DNA from: Rheum nobile
Lineage: Eukaryota > Streptophyta > Magnoliopsida > Caryophyllales > Polygonaceae
Length of the DNA: 64,000 nucleotides
Assembly: GCA_027886185.1 (NCBI GenBank)
Contig: WOAB01000589.1
Location: forward strand, 4,655,001 to 4,719,000
Direction of reading: 5' to 3'
Under the pieces are notes generated by a model that was given only the letters and a program-made list of their open reading frames with translations, was not told the DNA's origin and made no database searches. Both the position numbers and the translations under genes were made by a program. Shown here in pieces: positions 1-10,979 of this stretch; within the stretch, counting starts at the first letter, position 1, and each line of letters opens with the position of its first letter.

Positions 1-67
1 TGCGCGCACGCGTTTTTTTATTCTCACTCTAATAATCTTTCTCACTTGAACCTTTCCCAACTATTAA

Positions 68-896
68 AGAGTATTATTATACGACAAAAAATAGGGTGAG
101 GACGAGGCTTTAGGAGAGGAGTGAGAATGCTATAAAACCGTTAGATAAAGAAATAGAGCGTCCAGATTAGTTAAGGAAAAAATTCGGATACAATTCGACA
201 CAGTTGATTTTTTTGCGAAAAAACGCTTCCCGTGTGCACGCCCATTTTGGTCCCTATGAACACATACGTTGTTTTGCATGCACACACACGTTGTTTTCAT
301 GTGCGCACACATGTCATTTATTGTATGCACACGTAGCTTATTTTCGTTCGTTTTCATACGTATGCACACATGTTATTTCGTACGTGCTTTGAGTCATTTT
401 CGCATGCACACATGTTATTTTCATGTGCATACATGCACACCTACGTTGTTTTACATGCACACATGCATGTTTCACATGCACACATAGCATGTAGTGCATT
501 TCATATGCACAAACATGTCATTTTCACATACACACGTTAGTATACGTCGCATGCACACAATCGTGTTTTCATGTGCACACGTTTTGTTCATTCCATATAA
601 ACACATGCGTTTTATTCATGCATACAAAAATGAATTTCACGTGCACATCATAGTGCATTTGGCATGCACACAATAGTCTATTTGGCATGCACACATCAGT
701 GTATTTGGCATGCACACAAATTTGCAAATCGTGTGCACGCGAATCCGTCTTTTTCGCAAATAATTCGGTCGTGTCGGATGTTTTAAAAACAATTTGGGCA
801 CTCTGTTTGTTTTCCATCCGACGGCTCTCATGCGTCCTCATTCCTCTCCTCCATTCCCATCCTCACCGAATCTCAACCCTTATTATACTATACTAG
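68..896. mobile_element. Foldback / Mutator-like non-autonomous element with long degenerate terminal inverted repeats
   Basis: The left arm (about 68-240) and right arm (about 725-896) are imperfect inverted copies of each other. Both contain a GGTGAGGA block, a GGAGAGGA(G/A)TGAG block, a phosphate-like CCGACAC/TCGACAC block, a TTTTTGCGAAAAA-like block and an inner GTGTGCACG. Arms of about 170 bp around a tandem core fit a foldback or Mutator-like non-autonomous element. I could not identify a clean target duplication, so the superfamily is an inference. No protein-coding region is supported inside; the short open frames follow the tandem repeat. Confidence 0.5.
230..735. repeat. Degenerate tandem array built on CATGCACACA
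   Basis: About twenty copies of a (G/C)ATGCACACA core recur every 20-35 bp, separated by T-rich spacers such as TGTTATTTTC, GTTGTTTT and TAGTGCATTTGG. The core is close to its own reverse complement (GTGTGCAT), so the array can fold in many registers. The final units (about 655-720, spacer TAGTCTATTTGG or similar) are the most regular. The array sits between the two terminal arms of the surrounding element. Confidence 0.75.
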
Positions 897-1644
897 CGTA
901 ATTCCCGTCCGTTGCACGATCTTTACATTATATATAATTTTATATAGAATATTAATATTAAATTAATCTATATATTTGAAAATAATTATTAATAAATTGA
1001 TAATAAGATAAATGTTTATGAAATAATCATAGTTTTGATTAATAAAACATTTTTTACAATATCTTTTCTCAATCATGTAATATGTTACATTTATTAAATA
1101 ACTACTTAATAAATTAGGGACATATAGCCTTATTGAGTAACTACTATAATATTGTAACATTAGATTTAGATTATAATTTCATAAATTATAAAATTGATAT
1201 TATGTTATAAGAAGTAGAAATATATATCCAAATATGGATATTACATATATATCTTACTATATTATATATAAAAAATAACTTTTTTGGAAAATAATACCAA
1301 CAGTCAACCTAGTGTAATATCATACAAGCAGGGTTAGGGGGGTCAAGACGTACACAACGATAATAGAATAGTATTTTATAAAAATCAATAAAGTTTTTAT
1401 GAAAAAACAAGATCACATGTATAAAAAATAAAAGTAAGACCATTTTTTTTATCTTAATAGAACTCATAATGAAGATAAAAATAAATTAAAGGGCGATAAG
1501 TGTCGCATTGTGGAATAAAAATATGTGACGAAAGATAATTTGGCTCAATATAAAAACGGTTAAGAGTTAAGACTTCTAGTTTCAGCAAATGTTTTCTAAA
1601 AAAGAATGCTTAAACCTTTAAAAAAAAGTATCTAAAATATTAAT
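897..1644. other. AT-rich intergenic stretch, no gene seen
   Basis: Very AT-rich DNA without a supported reading frame. At about 905-920 there is an imperfect palindrome (CCCGTCCGTTGCACG) of the kind often found near ends of plant non-autonomous elements, but no partner end was found, so it is not called as an element. Confidence 0.5.
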
Positions 1645-3128
1645 TGTAATATCCCACTTAAATTAGAAGGGTAATATGGTAATTTGATAAAAGTTGTGAA
1701 ATTTATTTTTATTTCTTTTAGAGGATTAATTTAATTTTTCATTAACCTAAGTTCAAAAGTTGGGTTAAGATAGTTTGTACAAATTATCAAATCGGTTATA
1801 ATGGTATAAGTATAAATAAATACTTAAGTATAACCATGAATGTAGTTTTGATAATTTTTAAATATTAAAATAAAGGTTATAAGAATTATTATGGTTATCC
1901 ATGAGAGGATAAAATAATAATTAACCTAAGTAAGATATCTCTTTAACTCATGAAATATTTAAATTAGGTTAATTTATATTAATATTAATTTTAATAAAAT
2001 TATCTTGTTAAACATAAAGTATTTAAAGTAAGAATATAAAATGTTAATTAGCACGAGTATTCGTAGAAACGATATTCACCTAGCGAGGTTGAGCTATTTC
2101 TTTATAACTTGGTATTATGAGGATTACTGCCCTAATACTTTTTGGTCATGACCTACCCTTATCAGAATATAAGTGGTGGTGCCTTAGCTAGTGTCGTTAT
2201 TCAGGATTCGTCCCATGATATATCTCGTTTCGAGATTGGTGTGGATTAAAAGCTAACGTAAATGCATATTTTGGAATTAAATAAGATAAGTGCCATTTTG
2301 CACATAATTAATATATCTTCCGGTGAGAAGTACAACGTGGAACCCGCCCGGACTCTTGTCTAAAGTAAGTCCCGTTTCCAATTTGGATTCGTATTATGCG
2401 GCGAGGTTGGTCGAGAATCCAAATATTCAGTGAGTCATTTTCAAAACTTTGATGTGATAATTATAAATGTCCCCAAACAAATTCATTTAATTCTCATAAG
2501 ACTCAGCTCGTTGGAGTCTTCTCTTGAAGCATGCATTTTCTTTCGTTTCAGTAGAAGTACAGTAGTCATATACGTTTACCAAGTTTTATTCGAGAAACAA
2601 GGGTAGTGATTATATATGACTACAAGAACCATTCTGTTTTTCACCCTAGCACAGTCTTTCATTAGACTGACCAACCTTTCTCTTTCCTTGCATGGTTGGC
2701 TGGTGTCATCCGTCCTATACAACACATCAGTGGTTGGTCTCAGACAACCTTGAAGTAACGAATCGAAGACGAAGGCTTGCAGTTGAATATTGTGATTTAA
2801 AATAATATTATTGTTAAAGTTGTCTAGTATTGACTTAATCTTCTTAAATAAATGTAATACGTAGATAAGTTAGTCATGTGTTTAGGGTTTATTTAAAAAG
2901 TCTTTCACTGTATTGTAATTTTGAATTATAAAACTTATCTTCTCAATTTACAAGGGAAGATTTAATAAAGGCTAAGTAATTCTTCTAAAAAGTCTTACTC
3001 TTTTATTATTTAATGTTTCTTTATTTATTTAAGCATAATTATTCCGATTAAAGCCTAGGGTGACCTTGAAATTTAAAGTCTGAGGTCACTGGCATGTGGA
3101 TCTACCAACATAAGTCGGGAGTGTTACA
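1645..3128 (+). repeat. 5' LTR of Gy1 (internally deleted)
   Basis: Starts TGTAATATCCCACTTAAATT and ends GTGTTACA. The same start recurs at 5503 and 34917, and the same end at 37861. It is 1484 bp, against 2945 bp for the full-length relative at 34917-37861. The missing part falls at about 2050, where TTAATTA runs straight into GCACGAGTATTCG. The downstream part keeps the conserved hairpins at 2222-2236, 2653-2712 and 3060-3089. Confidence 0.85.
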
Positions 3129-3132
3129 AATG

Positions 3133-3144
3133 TGGTATCAGAGC
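3133..3144 (+). other. Primer-binding site for initiator tRNA-Met (Gy1)
   Basis: TGGTATCAGAGC lies 4 nt after the end of the 5' LTR. This is the usual plant LTR-retrotransposon site complementary to the 3' end of initiator tRNA-Met, where minus-strand DNA synthesis starts. Confidence 0.9.
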
Positions 3145-3788
3145 AATGGTTTTAAGATTCTTGGCCTATTGTTAGGTTTGAGAATTTTCAAAATTATTTT
3201 ATTTTTATAAAGGAATTTTGAAAATTTAAATTGTTAGTATCAAATTGAAGGTTTTAAATGGCTTAAAATTTAGAAAACTTTAAAAGTAATAGTTTAGTTA
3301 TTAAAACACTAATATTAATCTTTATATATAGTTGTTCTATAAAATGGTGTTATAAAGAGTTATAATTAAGTTTATGTTTATAACTTTAAAAGTGTGATTT
3401 TGGGTTGGTAAAAGTTATAATGAAATAATAATGTCACTAATTTAAGAAACTAACTATATAAAAAGTTATTTTATTAAGTTAAGTATATAAAGTTTGAAAG
3501 TATAAGGTTTGATAGTCAGTGGTTTTCAAACTTCTGTAAGCTTCGATTCAGTTAATTCTTAGGGCAATTCATAAGGATATTCTCCATTCTTAGGATTTAT
3601 GTCATTCAAAGGTTGACATTTCTCCTGTTTGTCTTATTCTCAAGTAAGAGAATAAGATTGTTTTAAGAATTATGGTGGTGGGTCAGTCAATCTAATATCA
3701 ATTATTAGCTTGGTCTCATATAATTCGTATCATAACGTAGTTGTTTAAGCATCATATGATACAAGTTGGAAAATATTAAATCAGCGTT
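3145..3788. other. Untranslated leader of Gy1
   Basis: AT-rich sequence between the primer-binding site and the first gag ATG. No reading frame or other element is recognised. Confidence 0.5.
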
Positions 3789-5157
3789 ATGGTTCATCAA
3801 AAGATGGTGAACACCAGATCCATAAACTGAGCGGCCGATGAAGGTCCCAACGATGGTTCTCGGATTCAGCTGAGGAGTATTGCTCAACAAGGGGATGACG
3901 TGGGATCTGGCTCCCACAACATTAACCCGCCACTGCGGGAAAGTGTTCGTCAAGAACAAGTGGACCCTCAAGTTGCGGGGGAAGTTCCACTTAATCCACC
4001 TTCTACCCCGATCGTGTTGGTTGCTATGGTCATAAAGTAGATAGTGAGGCAGGTTGTCAATATAATGACAGCCCAAGGAATACCGAAAGCTCAAGTTGCT
4101 CCCGTTCCTCAGGTTACAGCTGATATTGGAGGACATGAAGACCCTGCACCTCCAGGGATTCCCGAGAGAAACAAAGTGAACTATAACCGAGCGTTGAGAA
4201 TTATTAATTCAATGCTCCCGGATAGCTATGGTGGAACCGAGGAACCAGTCAAGGTTGCCTATTGGTTCTCCCATATGGAAAGGTTATTTCGAAGCGTGGT
4301 ATACACCGAGGCTGAACAAGTGCACATACCTTCGTTGCATTTAAAAGACGTAGCAAGTGAGTGGTGGGAAGGAACTGGATTCGATGACCACCCGAATCTG
4401 AGTTGGGCAATGTTCAAGGCAAAGTTCACTGATCGATTCTTCCCCCGTGCTATGAGAGAAAAGAAGTTGAAAGAATCCCTCTACCTAGAGACTGAGGGAC
4501 CGAGCTGGCGGCAAAGTTCAATCATTTGCTACATTATGTTGATTCTGAAGTGCATTCTGAAGAAAAAAAGATTTGGTACTTCCATGGATGGATGAGCCCA
4601 GAAATCAAACCCCTAATGGTGCGTCACAATTGCTCTACTTTGGAGCAGTATGTGGATGCAACCTACAAGATATAAATTACGCTGGAAGAATCCACCTGAA
4701 AGCTAGAGGAAAAGAATAAGGCTAAAGGTATGCAACATAACTAGAAGTTTATTGCATTTATGCGGCCGACATCGCCTATCAAGTTTCAGAAGTCTGGTCG
4801 TTATAAGACTGAGACGACTTAGTCTAACACCACCAAAGGCTTAAGTTGGAGTAGTGGTGCCATGACTGTGGTGAAGCCGGGCATAATAATTTGAATTGCC
4901 AGAAAGAGAAACGGGTATGCCATAACTAATGGAAGGAAGGCCACATGCAAACTTACTCTCGACAGAAAGGCCAAGGGTTGACACAACCATACCAGGTATC
5001 TAGTGCTGGCAGTAGGCATAACCTAGTGTCGGAAGTGTCCGCTTTTGGTCAATCTGTTGCCCGGAATAAAGGCAAGGAGCCTATCAAATCTTCGAGTCAA
5101 GAGCAACGACTCTTTGTGATGCATCAGACCGACGAGCAAGACACCCTGAACGAGTAG
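3789..5157 (+). pseudogene. Retrotransposon gag polyprotein remnant (Gy1)
   Basis: Structural gag of a Ty3/gypsy element, broken by stops and frameshifts. The ATG at 3789 begins a frame with a stop after about 13 codons that then runs on to about 4040. The best-preserved stretch, 4044-4595, contains the capsid signature around WFSHMERLF, ASEWWEGTGF and FKAKFTDRFFPRAMRE. A frameshift near 4510 moves homology to another frame (around 4570-4680, PLMVRHNCSTLEQY). A single CCHC zinc knuckle with spacing C-x2-C-x4-H-x4-C is readable at 4855-4899. The same capsid motifs occur in the gag at 58555-59421, so the two elements are related in gag although their LTRs differ. Confidence 0.85.
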
Positions 5158-5484
5158 TTATGTTTTAGTTAAGCCTTTTTAAGAATAAGGAGCTATGACG
5201 TGTGTGTCTACAGTCTCCGTAGTTGTTTGATTTGTTCATTTGATATTCCTTCTGCTGGTGTTAATTCAGTGTTTCGAATAATAAAGAAGTATTTCCTTGT
5301 TTTGGAAATTACTAAATTCATTACTATTTCGAGTTTTGCATTCATACGAGAATCCTTGAGTGTCAAAACAGTACAGGTCACGTGCTGATAAAGACTGCCT
5401 GGACTCATAAAAGATGGTATAACATGTTGAAACATGAGTTATTGTTCCCTACCTTGTTAAGCGCTAGTTTCGGGGTCAAAACTA
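5158..5484. other. 3' internal non-coding part of Gy1
   Basis: No protease or polymerase homology seen. It ends with the stem-loop AGTTTCG-GGGT-CAAAACT (5466-5483), just before the polypurine tract. Confidence 0.5.
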
Positions 5485-5502
5485 TTTTTAGGGGGGTAGT
5501 AT
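5485..5502 (+). other. Polypurine tract of Gy1
   Basis: TTTTTAGGGGGGTAGTAT directly precedes the 3' LTR start TGTAATATC. A purine run here serves as primer for plus-strand DNA synthesis in LTR elements. Confidence 0.8.
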
Positions 5503-6171
5503 TGTAATATCTCACTTAAATTAGAAGAGTAATATGGTAATTTTAATTCGATAATATAAAAGTTATGAAATATATTTTTATTTCATTTAGAGAAATAATT
5601 TAAATTTTCATTAACCTAAGTTCAAGAGTTGGGTTAAGATAGTTTGTACAAATTATCAAATGGGTTATAATAGTATAAGTGGAAATAAATACTTAAGTAT
5701 TGTAATATCCCTCATTTTATAAGGATATTTTGGAATTTTTACAACTCCCGTATTATAAGTCGTATTAAATTCAGAGAAGTTCGGACATTCTGTATCATGT
5801 TTGATCTCTGTAATATTTTTTCCGAGTAATATAAAATACAGTTGACATGTGTTCAAGGTTAAATAGTCGTTCGTGTATGAATATATTTAACCCGGGGTTA
5901 AATATAATTAACCCAAGTTTAAAACGGACAAAAGGGTGAAAAATGGTCTTGACCGCACCCTGCGGTCAAGTGGCTGCACCCGCGGTGAAGGCCAAACAAG
6001 TGAGGCGGTCTGAGGAGGCCACCGCACCCTGCCGCACCCCGCGGTGGGATATTTTTCTTCTGCAGCGTTATCGTCTTCCCCTGCAAGTGGCGTCGGTTGT
6101 CAGGCCTTGGCCGCCTGAATTCGCCCCTAGCCGTCCCATCTGTTCCCTTGCATGTGGAGGTGGGTTGAGGA

Positions 6172-6179
6172 TATAAAAG
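6172..6179 (+). promoter_or_regulatory. Probable TATA box of the solo LTR
   Basis: TATAAAAG in the context GAGGATATAAAAGGGAGG, about 470 bp into the LTR and just after a GC-rich repeat block. Transcription would start around 6205, which would mark the U3/R boundary. Confidence 0.6.
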
Positions 6180-7163
6180 GGAGGAGCTGGAGAGGAAGAT
6201 TCGCCCTGCTGAATGTCTTCCTCCTCCTCTGTCTTCTTCCTCCTCTGTTTTCTCCATTGCCGCCTGAGCTTCCAAGCTTTCGCCGGAGTTTCCCTTGAGT
6301 GGAGAAAGTACTCCCAAGTGGTGTTGGAAGGTTTAAGGTGTTTGGAGAGTGAACCATAATCGAATCGAAAGCAAACAACTCGATTTGGGTGAGTTTTCTG
6401 AATTTTCGCTGAAGCCCTCTGCCTCTGTTAGCTCGCCGCACCCGCGGCAAGGACCCCACCGCACCCGCGGTAAGTTGGGTTCGTGTTATGGCTCGTGGGT
6501 GTGTGGTCTTGAGCGAGGCTTGGTTCCTTCGATTCCTTTTGTATTATTTTAGATTCATATATGAGGATATTAAATCTAACTTAGGGTCTCGTTATGGGTC
6601 GCTCCATAGGGATTTGTTATCCAGGATCTGTCCCTGCTTCTGACCCAAGAACCCGACGTTTCTAAGCTTGTTCAATCTTTCGTATAATCTAAGGCAAGTG
6701 GCGGTTTGCTCTTGCTCATCATTCCATATTTCAATCAATTATCAATTGTTTAATTGTTAATTAGTTTGGGATGATTTACTGTTTTCGTTGGAAACAGTTT
6801 TGATAACTGTTTGTGATTTTAAAAGATATTATAATAGGTTGTATATCTGCTAGAACAACGCTATTATATATAAATATATGTGATTAAATACAGATATTAT
6901 GATAGGTTGTATATCTGTTAGAACAACGCTATTATATCTGTTATTGGCCGCGATGGCATTGATGTGGATTATTACTGCGTTCGTAATTGTTTAGTTAGAA
7001 CGAGTATTTGTAGGAACGCTATGTACCTTGTGGGAGTTTAGCTGTTTCTTTATAACTAGTACTTGGTGGATTTTTCCCCAGTACTCTCTCTGGTCATGAC
7101 CATGCCCTTACTCAGGGTTGGTGCACTTAGCTAGTGCCAAATCTTTTGGGATTTATTCCCTCT

Positions 7164-7229
7164 GATATCTCTTGTGAGGAGATTTGATATCTCTTGTGAG
7201 GAGATTCGATATCTCTTGTGAGGAGATTT
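7164..7229 (+). repeat. Three tandem 22-bp hairpin units in the solo LTR
   Basis: GATATCTCTTGTGAGGAGAT-type units start at 7164, 7186 and 7208. Each can pair TCTC with GAGA. They sit just before the conserved TTAAAAGCTT box. Other LTR families carry different hairpins at the same place (2222-2236, 10113-10127, 46506-46520, 52772-52920). Confidence 0.8.
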
Positions 7230-10200
7230 AAAAGCTTATAACGTGATGATCGTTTTGGAATTAAATGAGATAAGTGCCGTTGTCGCACATAATTAAATAT
7301 ACCCTCAGGCGAGTAGTGCATCTAGGAAATAGTACAGCTAGGAAATCTCGTCTTGACTTTGATCAGAGTAAAGTTCTCTTTCCAATCTGGATTCGCCTTG
7401 GGCGGTGAGGTTGGTCGTGAGCCGAAACATCAAGTCGTTTTTGAACGCTTGTATGAATTATTTATGTTCTAGACATTTGCCATGCTTTCCAATAAGGCTC
7501 ATTTCGTTGGAGTCTTCTTTTGGGATTGATTGTTGTGAGACGCGGTCTCCAGAATCTTCTCTTGATCATGCCTTTTCTTATATTCTAGTAGGAGTATGGT
7601 GGTTGACTATCGTTATCGACTGTTATTCGAGACACGATGAGTCTAACCTAACACGTCTACTTTGAACCACTCTGCTTTATACCATTGCTTAGTCTTTCAT
7701 TAGACTAACCAACCGTAATTATTCTCTGCATGATTGGCTGGTGTCATCCGTTCGATTCGGCACATCAGATAGGTTGCAGTTCCGTAAAGGCTAGAATGAC
7801 TATGAAGACAAACGGTGTTTTTGACAAGTGATCCAGGTTAAGATCCTTGGCGGGTGATCATTGCGATCAAGACCCTTTGGTGGTTATTTAAAAGACTTCC
7901 GTTGTGTTAAGAAAATGTTTTGTGTAAAGACTTCCGCTGTATTTCTGATGTATTTTATCGTACTTGGAATTGTGTTGTAATTCCGCGACTATGGTTTAAA
8001 TGAAAGTTATGATATTTTGTATCATAATTGTGGTTTGATGGTTTATATCAACTGGTAAAGCCTTGGGTGACATCAGACAGAACGTCTGAGGTCATTGGCG
8101 GTAATGCCTTTCCAAGGGAATATTTGGGGGTGTTACAAGTATAACCATGAATGTAGTTTTGGGAATTTTTAAATATTAAAATCAAGGTTATAAGAATTAT
8201 TATGGTTATCCATGAGAGGATAAAATAATAATTAACCTAAGTAGGTTATTTCTTTAAGTCATGAAATATTTGAATTAGGTTAACTTATGTTGATATTATT
8301 TAAATAAAATTATCTTGTTAAGCATAAAGTATTTAAAGTAAGAATAATAGAATGTTAATTAAAATATGTTCAAGTTTATAAGAAAAGATGCTTTTTGCTC
8401 AAAACTAGCCTACTTTAATTTTTCCATTAACTTAAATTTGGATTAAAATGTATAAATAAACTTAGGATAAGTTATAAATAAGTAATGGTAATTTTTGGAA
8501 TATTTGAAAAGTGAAATAAGGACATTTTTACCACAACTTGGAAAGTTAGGCAAAAATGTGCAATTTAGCCAAATTAAGGGGTCTGTTTGTAATATGAGCA
8601 AATAGTGATTCTTCTTCAACCTCCAAGCTTCACATAAGGCAAGTTACTTTACATGGAGGATTTTTGGCACAATTTTGGTGCGTTTTTTGGAAATAAAGCT
8701 TGGGCAATTTAGGTAACACTAAATCATTCACATACACATTAAAATTGGGTAGATTCATCCCCATAAAAGATAAGATTTCATATGAAAGGCAAGAAAAATA
8801 TTTGGTTATGCCATCACGTTTTTATGGTAAAATTTGATCCAATTCGGGATCGTTTTGGGCCAAATTTTATATCAATCCGTAGAATTTTGAGAGATCTATC
8901 AAAGCCCTATAACTAGAGCTTCACCCAAGGATTATATTTATCCAATTTTGAAGTCAGAGATCACAAACCCTAGCAGAGAAGTCGCGACTTTTCATCAAAG
9001 AAAGTCGTCAACTCCCTTCCTTTGTTTTTGCAATTGGTACCACTCTTAGATCCACCAAGAAGTCCTCTTCAAAAGCCCTTTAACCCCAACCCCGGCGGTG
9101 CTCTGACAAAGGTGAATTTCCCCATTTTTCGGCAAGTGTCACCCGCGAATTTCAGCTAGGGTGTTCAACCGATTTTGATTTTATTTTTTTGTTTTTTTAT
9201 TAATCTTGATTAATTATATTAATCTGGATTATTTAAAAATTATGTTAGGCTAAATTAATTTTGTATTAAAATAAAATTAAAATATATTTTTTGGGTATTA
9301 TCTTGTATTATGAATTATTAAATTATAACATTTCATCTAGATAATATTTGGGTTAGAAATGGGTTATAAATAAATTATTGGATCAATTAATTTCTGTTTT
9401 GATTATTTAGAATATACGACTAAATAATTTTTAGTATTGTATAAATAATCGTTTTATTGAAAAGCCTTGAAATTGATTTATTTAGAGTTAAATAAATTCA
9501 ATTAAAAATCGAAACTTGTATCCTCCAAATGTCATTATTGAATAAATTATCTTAATATAATTTATTTATTTTGTGTGATTAGGGTACATCTCGGAATCAC
9601 TTTTGGAACGGAAATAAAGCAATGAGCCAATTTGCTATTCAAAAGCAACCATCTCCGTTACGTCGTTCAACTTCGTCGTAACTCAATGCAAGTGGTGGTT
9701 TCTTCTTGCAATTTATTTCATATTTTTATTAAATGACAATTAATCGATTGTTATAATTAAGATGGAATAAATATTCTTAATTTGTGTTTGGGAACTTGTG
9801 TGTTAAATTGGTGTGAAAATGAACCTTATATATTAGGTTGTATATTTTTCTAGCAATGACCCTCATATGTATATATTTATTATCATAGGGTGCTAGATGA
9901 ACTTTGGTGTGGAATTGATGTGGACTTGTATGCTTAGTTAGCACGAGTATTTGTAGGAACGCTATTTACCTTGCAAGGTTTAGTTGTTTCTTTACAACTT
10001 GGTATTAGGAGGATTATTCCCCTAATATTTTTTGGTCATGACCTACCCTTATTCGAATATAAGTGGTGGTGCACTTAGCTAGTGCCGTTATTTGGGATTC
10101 GTCCCATGATATATCTCGTTTCGAGATTGGTGTGGATTAAAAGCTTTAGCGTAAATGCACGTTTTGGAATTAATTAAGATAAGTGTCGTTTTGTATATAA

Positions 10201-10262
10201 TTAATATACCTTCGGGCGAGAAGTACAATGTGGAACCCGCTCAGGCTCTTGTCTAAACTAAG

Positions 10263-10798
10263 GCTCTTGTTGAGATGCAAAAAGAAGAAGATCGGGCTAC
10301 GTGGAGGAAAACCCTAGAAGAAAATGGGAACATAAGAGAATACAATGGAGATTGTACATGTGGCCGAGTTGTGCTTGTTGAGAGAAGAATGAAGAAGCAA
10401 GCAAAGAGTTACAAGATGATTAACGGAGAAGACGAAGACAAAGTACCCTACAAACAAATGGGGTAAAAGTTTGAAATAACAAAAAAAAATTACATTGTAA
10501 ATTTTGAATAATGACGTGGATATATGTTGTGGTGACACGTGACATACTTACTCTAGAGACGATAAGTGACATTAGTTAGGTTATACTTTAGTAATTATAT
10601 AATAGATTTGTTAATTAGTTATCAAATGGGACACATGCACAAAATACATCAATAGGAATTATGCCTAGGAAATCCCGAAAAAGATGAAAAAATAGTTTCT
10701 TTGCAATATGCCTTCACAGGCCTTGCTTTATTCGAACCATCGGCATAGTAAACATAGAAATGAGAATTTGTGATAAAAAAGCAAAACTACAAGATGCA
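10263..10798. other. Unassigned sequence between Gy1 and the Mutator-like element
   Basis: A 63-codon open frame (10275-10466) is rich in Lys and Glu, with no recognisable domain and no neighbour supporting it. It is not called a gene. The rest is AT-rich and shows no element ends that I can pair. Confidence 0.4.
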
Positions 10799-10979
10799 TT
10801 AATAATAGGCCCAATTGCAAGAATACCAACTTTTCAATAGCAACTTGCAAAAAATCCATATTTTGAAAAGTATTGTAAAACTACCAACTTTTTGTATTTT
10901 TTATGGTATTTTTGCTATTGTTGAAGGTTAAATTTAACTTTTCTTTTAAACCTAAAAATCAAATAAATCATTAAAACTT

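Larger units (their letters stand above)
5701..8137 (+). mobile_element. Solo LTR of a second Ty3/gypsy family (GyD-like)
   Basis: Begins TGTAATATCCCTCATTTTAT and ends GGGGGTGTTACA. It is flanked by the direct repeat AGTAT (5696-5700 and 8138-8142). The sequence either side joins exactly as in the uninterrupted 5' LTR around 1830 (ACTTAAGTATAACC), so this is a clean insertion followed by LTR-LTR recombination. The 2437-bp LTR resembles the GyD LTRs (51847-54417 and 59866-62442) in its GC-rich repeat block, conserved boxes and 3' hairpins. Confidence 0.92.
1645..10262 (+). mobile_element. Gy1: defective Ty3/gypsy LTR retrotransposon, plus strand
   Basis: Parts in order: 5' LTR 1645-3128, tRNA-Met primer-binding site 3133-3144, gag remnant 3789-5157, polypurine tract 5485-5502, 3' LTR from 5503. 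No protease, reverse transcriptase, RNase H or integrase is present between gag and the polypurine tract, so the element is non-autonomous or internally deleted. The 3' LTR is split by a solo LTR of another family (5701-8137) and breaks off near 10262, where homology to the 5' LTR stops. The 5' LTR lacks about 1.6 kb of mid-LTR sequence that the 3' LTR has (about 8363-9940). The 3' end is lost, so no target duplication can be checked. Confidence 0.85.
5503..10262 (+). repeat. 3' LTR of Gy1, interrupted and 3'-truncated
   Basis: Two pieces, 5503-5700 and 8138-10262, are colinear with the solo LTR at 34917-37861. The piece order is interrupted only by the solo LTR 5701-8137. The sequence reaches the box equivalent to 2330-2350 of the 5' LTR (GAGAAGTACAA, GGAACCCGC) and then diverges near 10262. 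About 870 bp, including the terminal CA, are therefore missing. Confidence 0.8.

Noticed and set aside
230..735. CRISPR-like array at the window start
   Set aside because: Spacing and repeats are irregular, the sequence is plant nuclear DNA and no cas genes exist. It is a degenerate tandem repeat in a foldback element.
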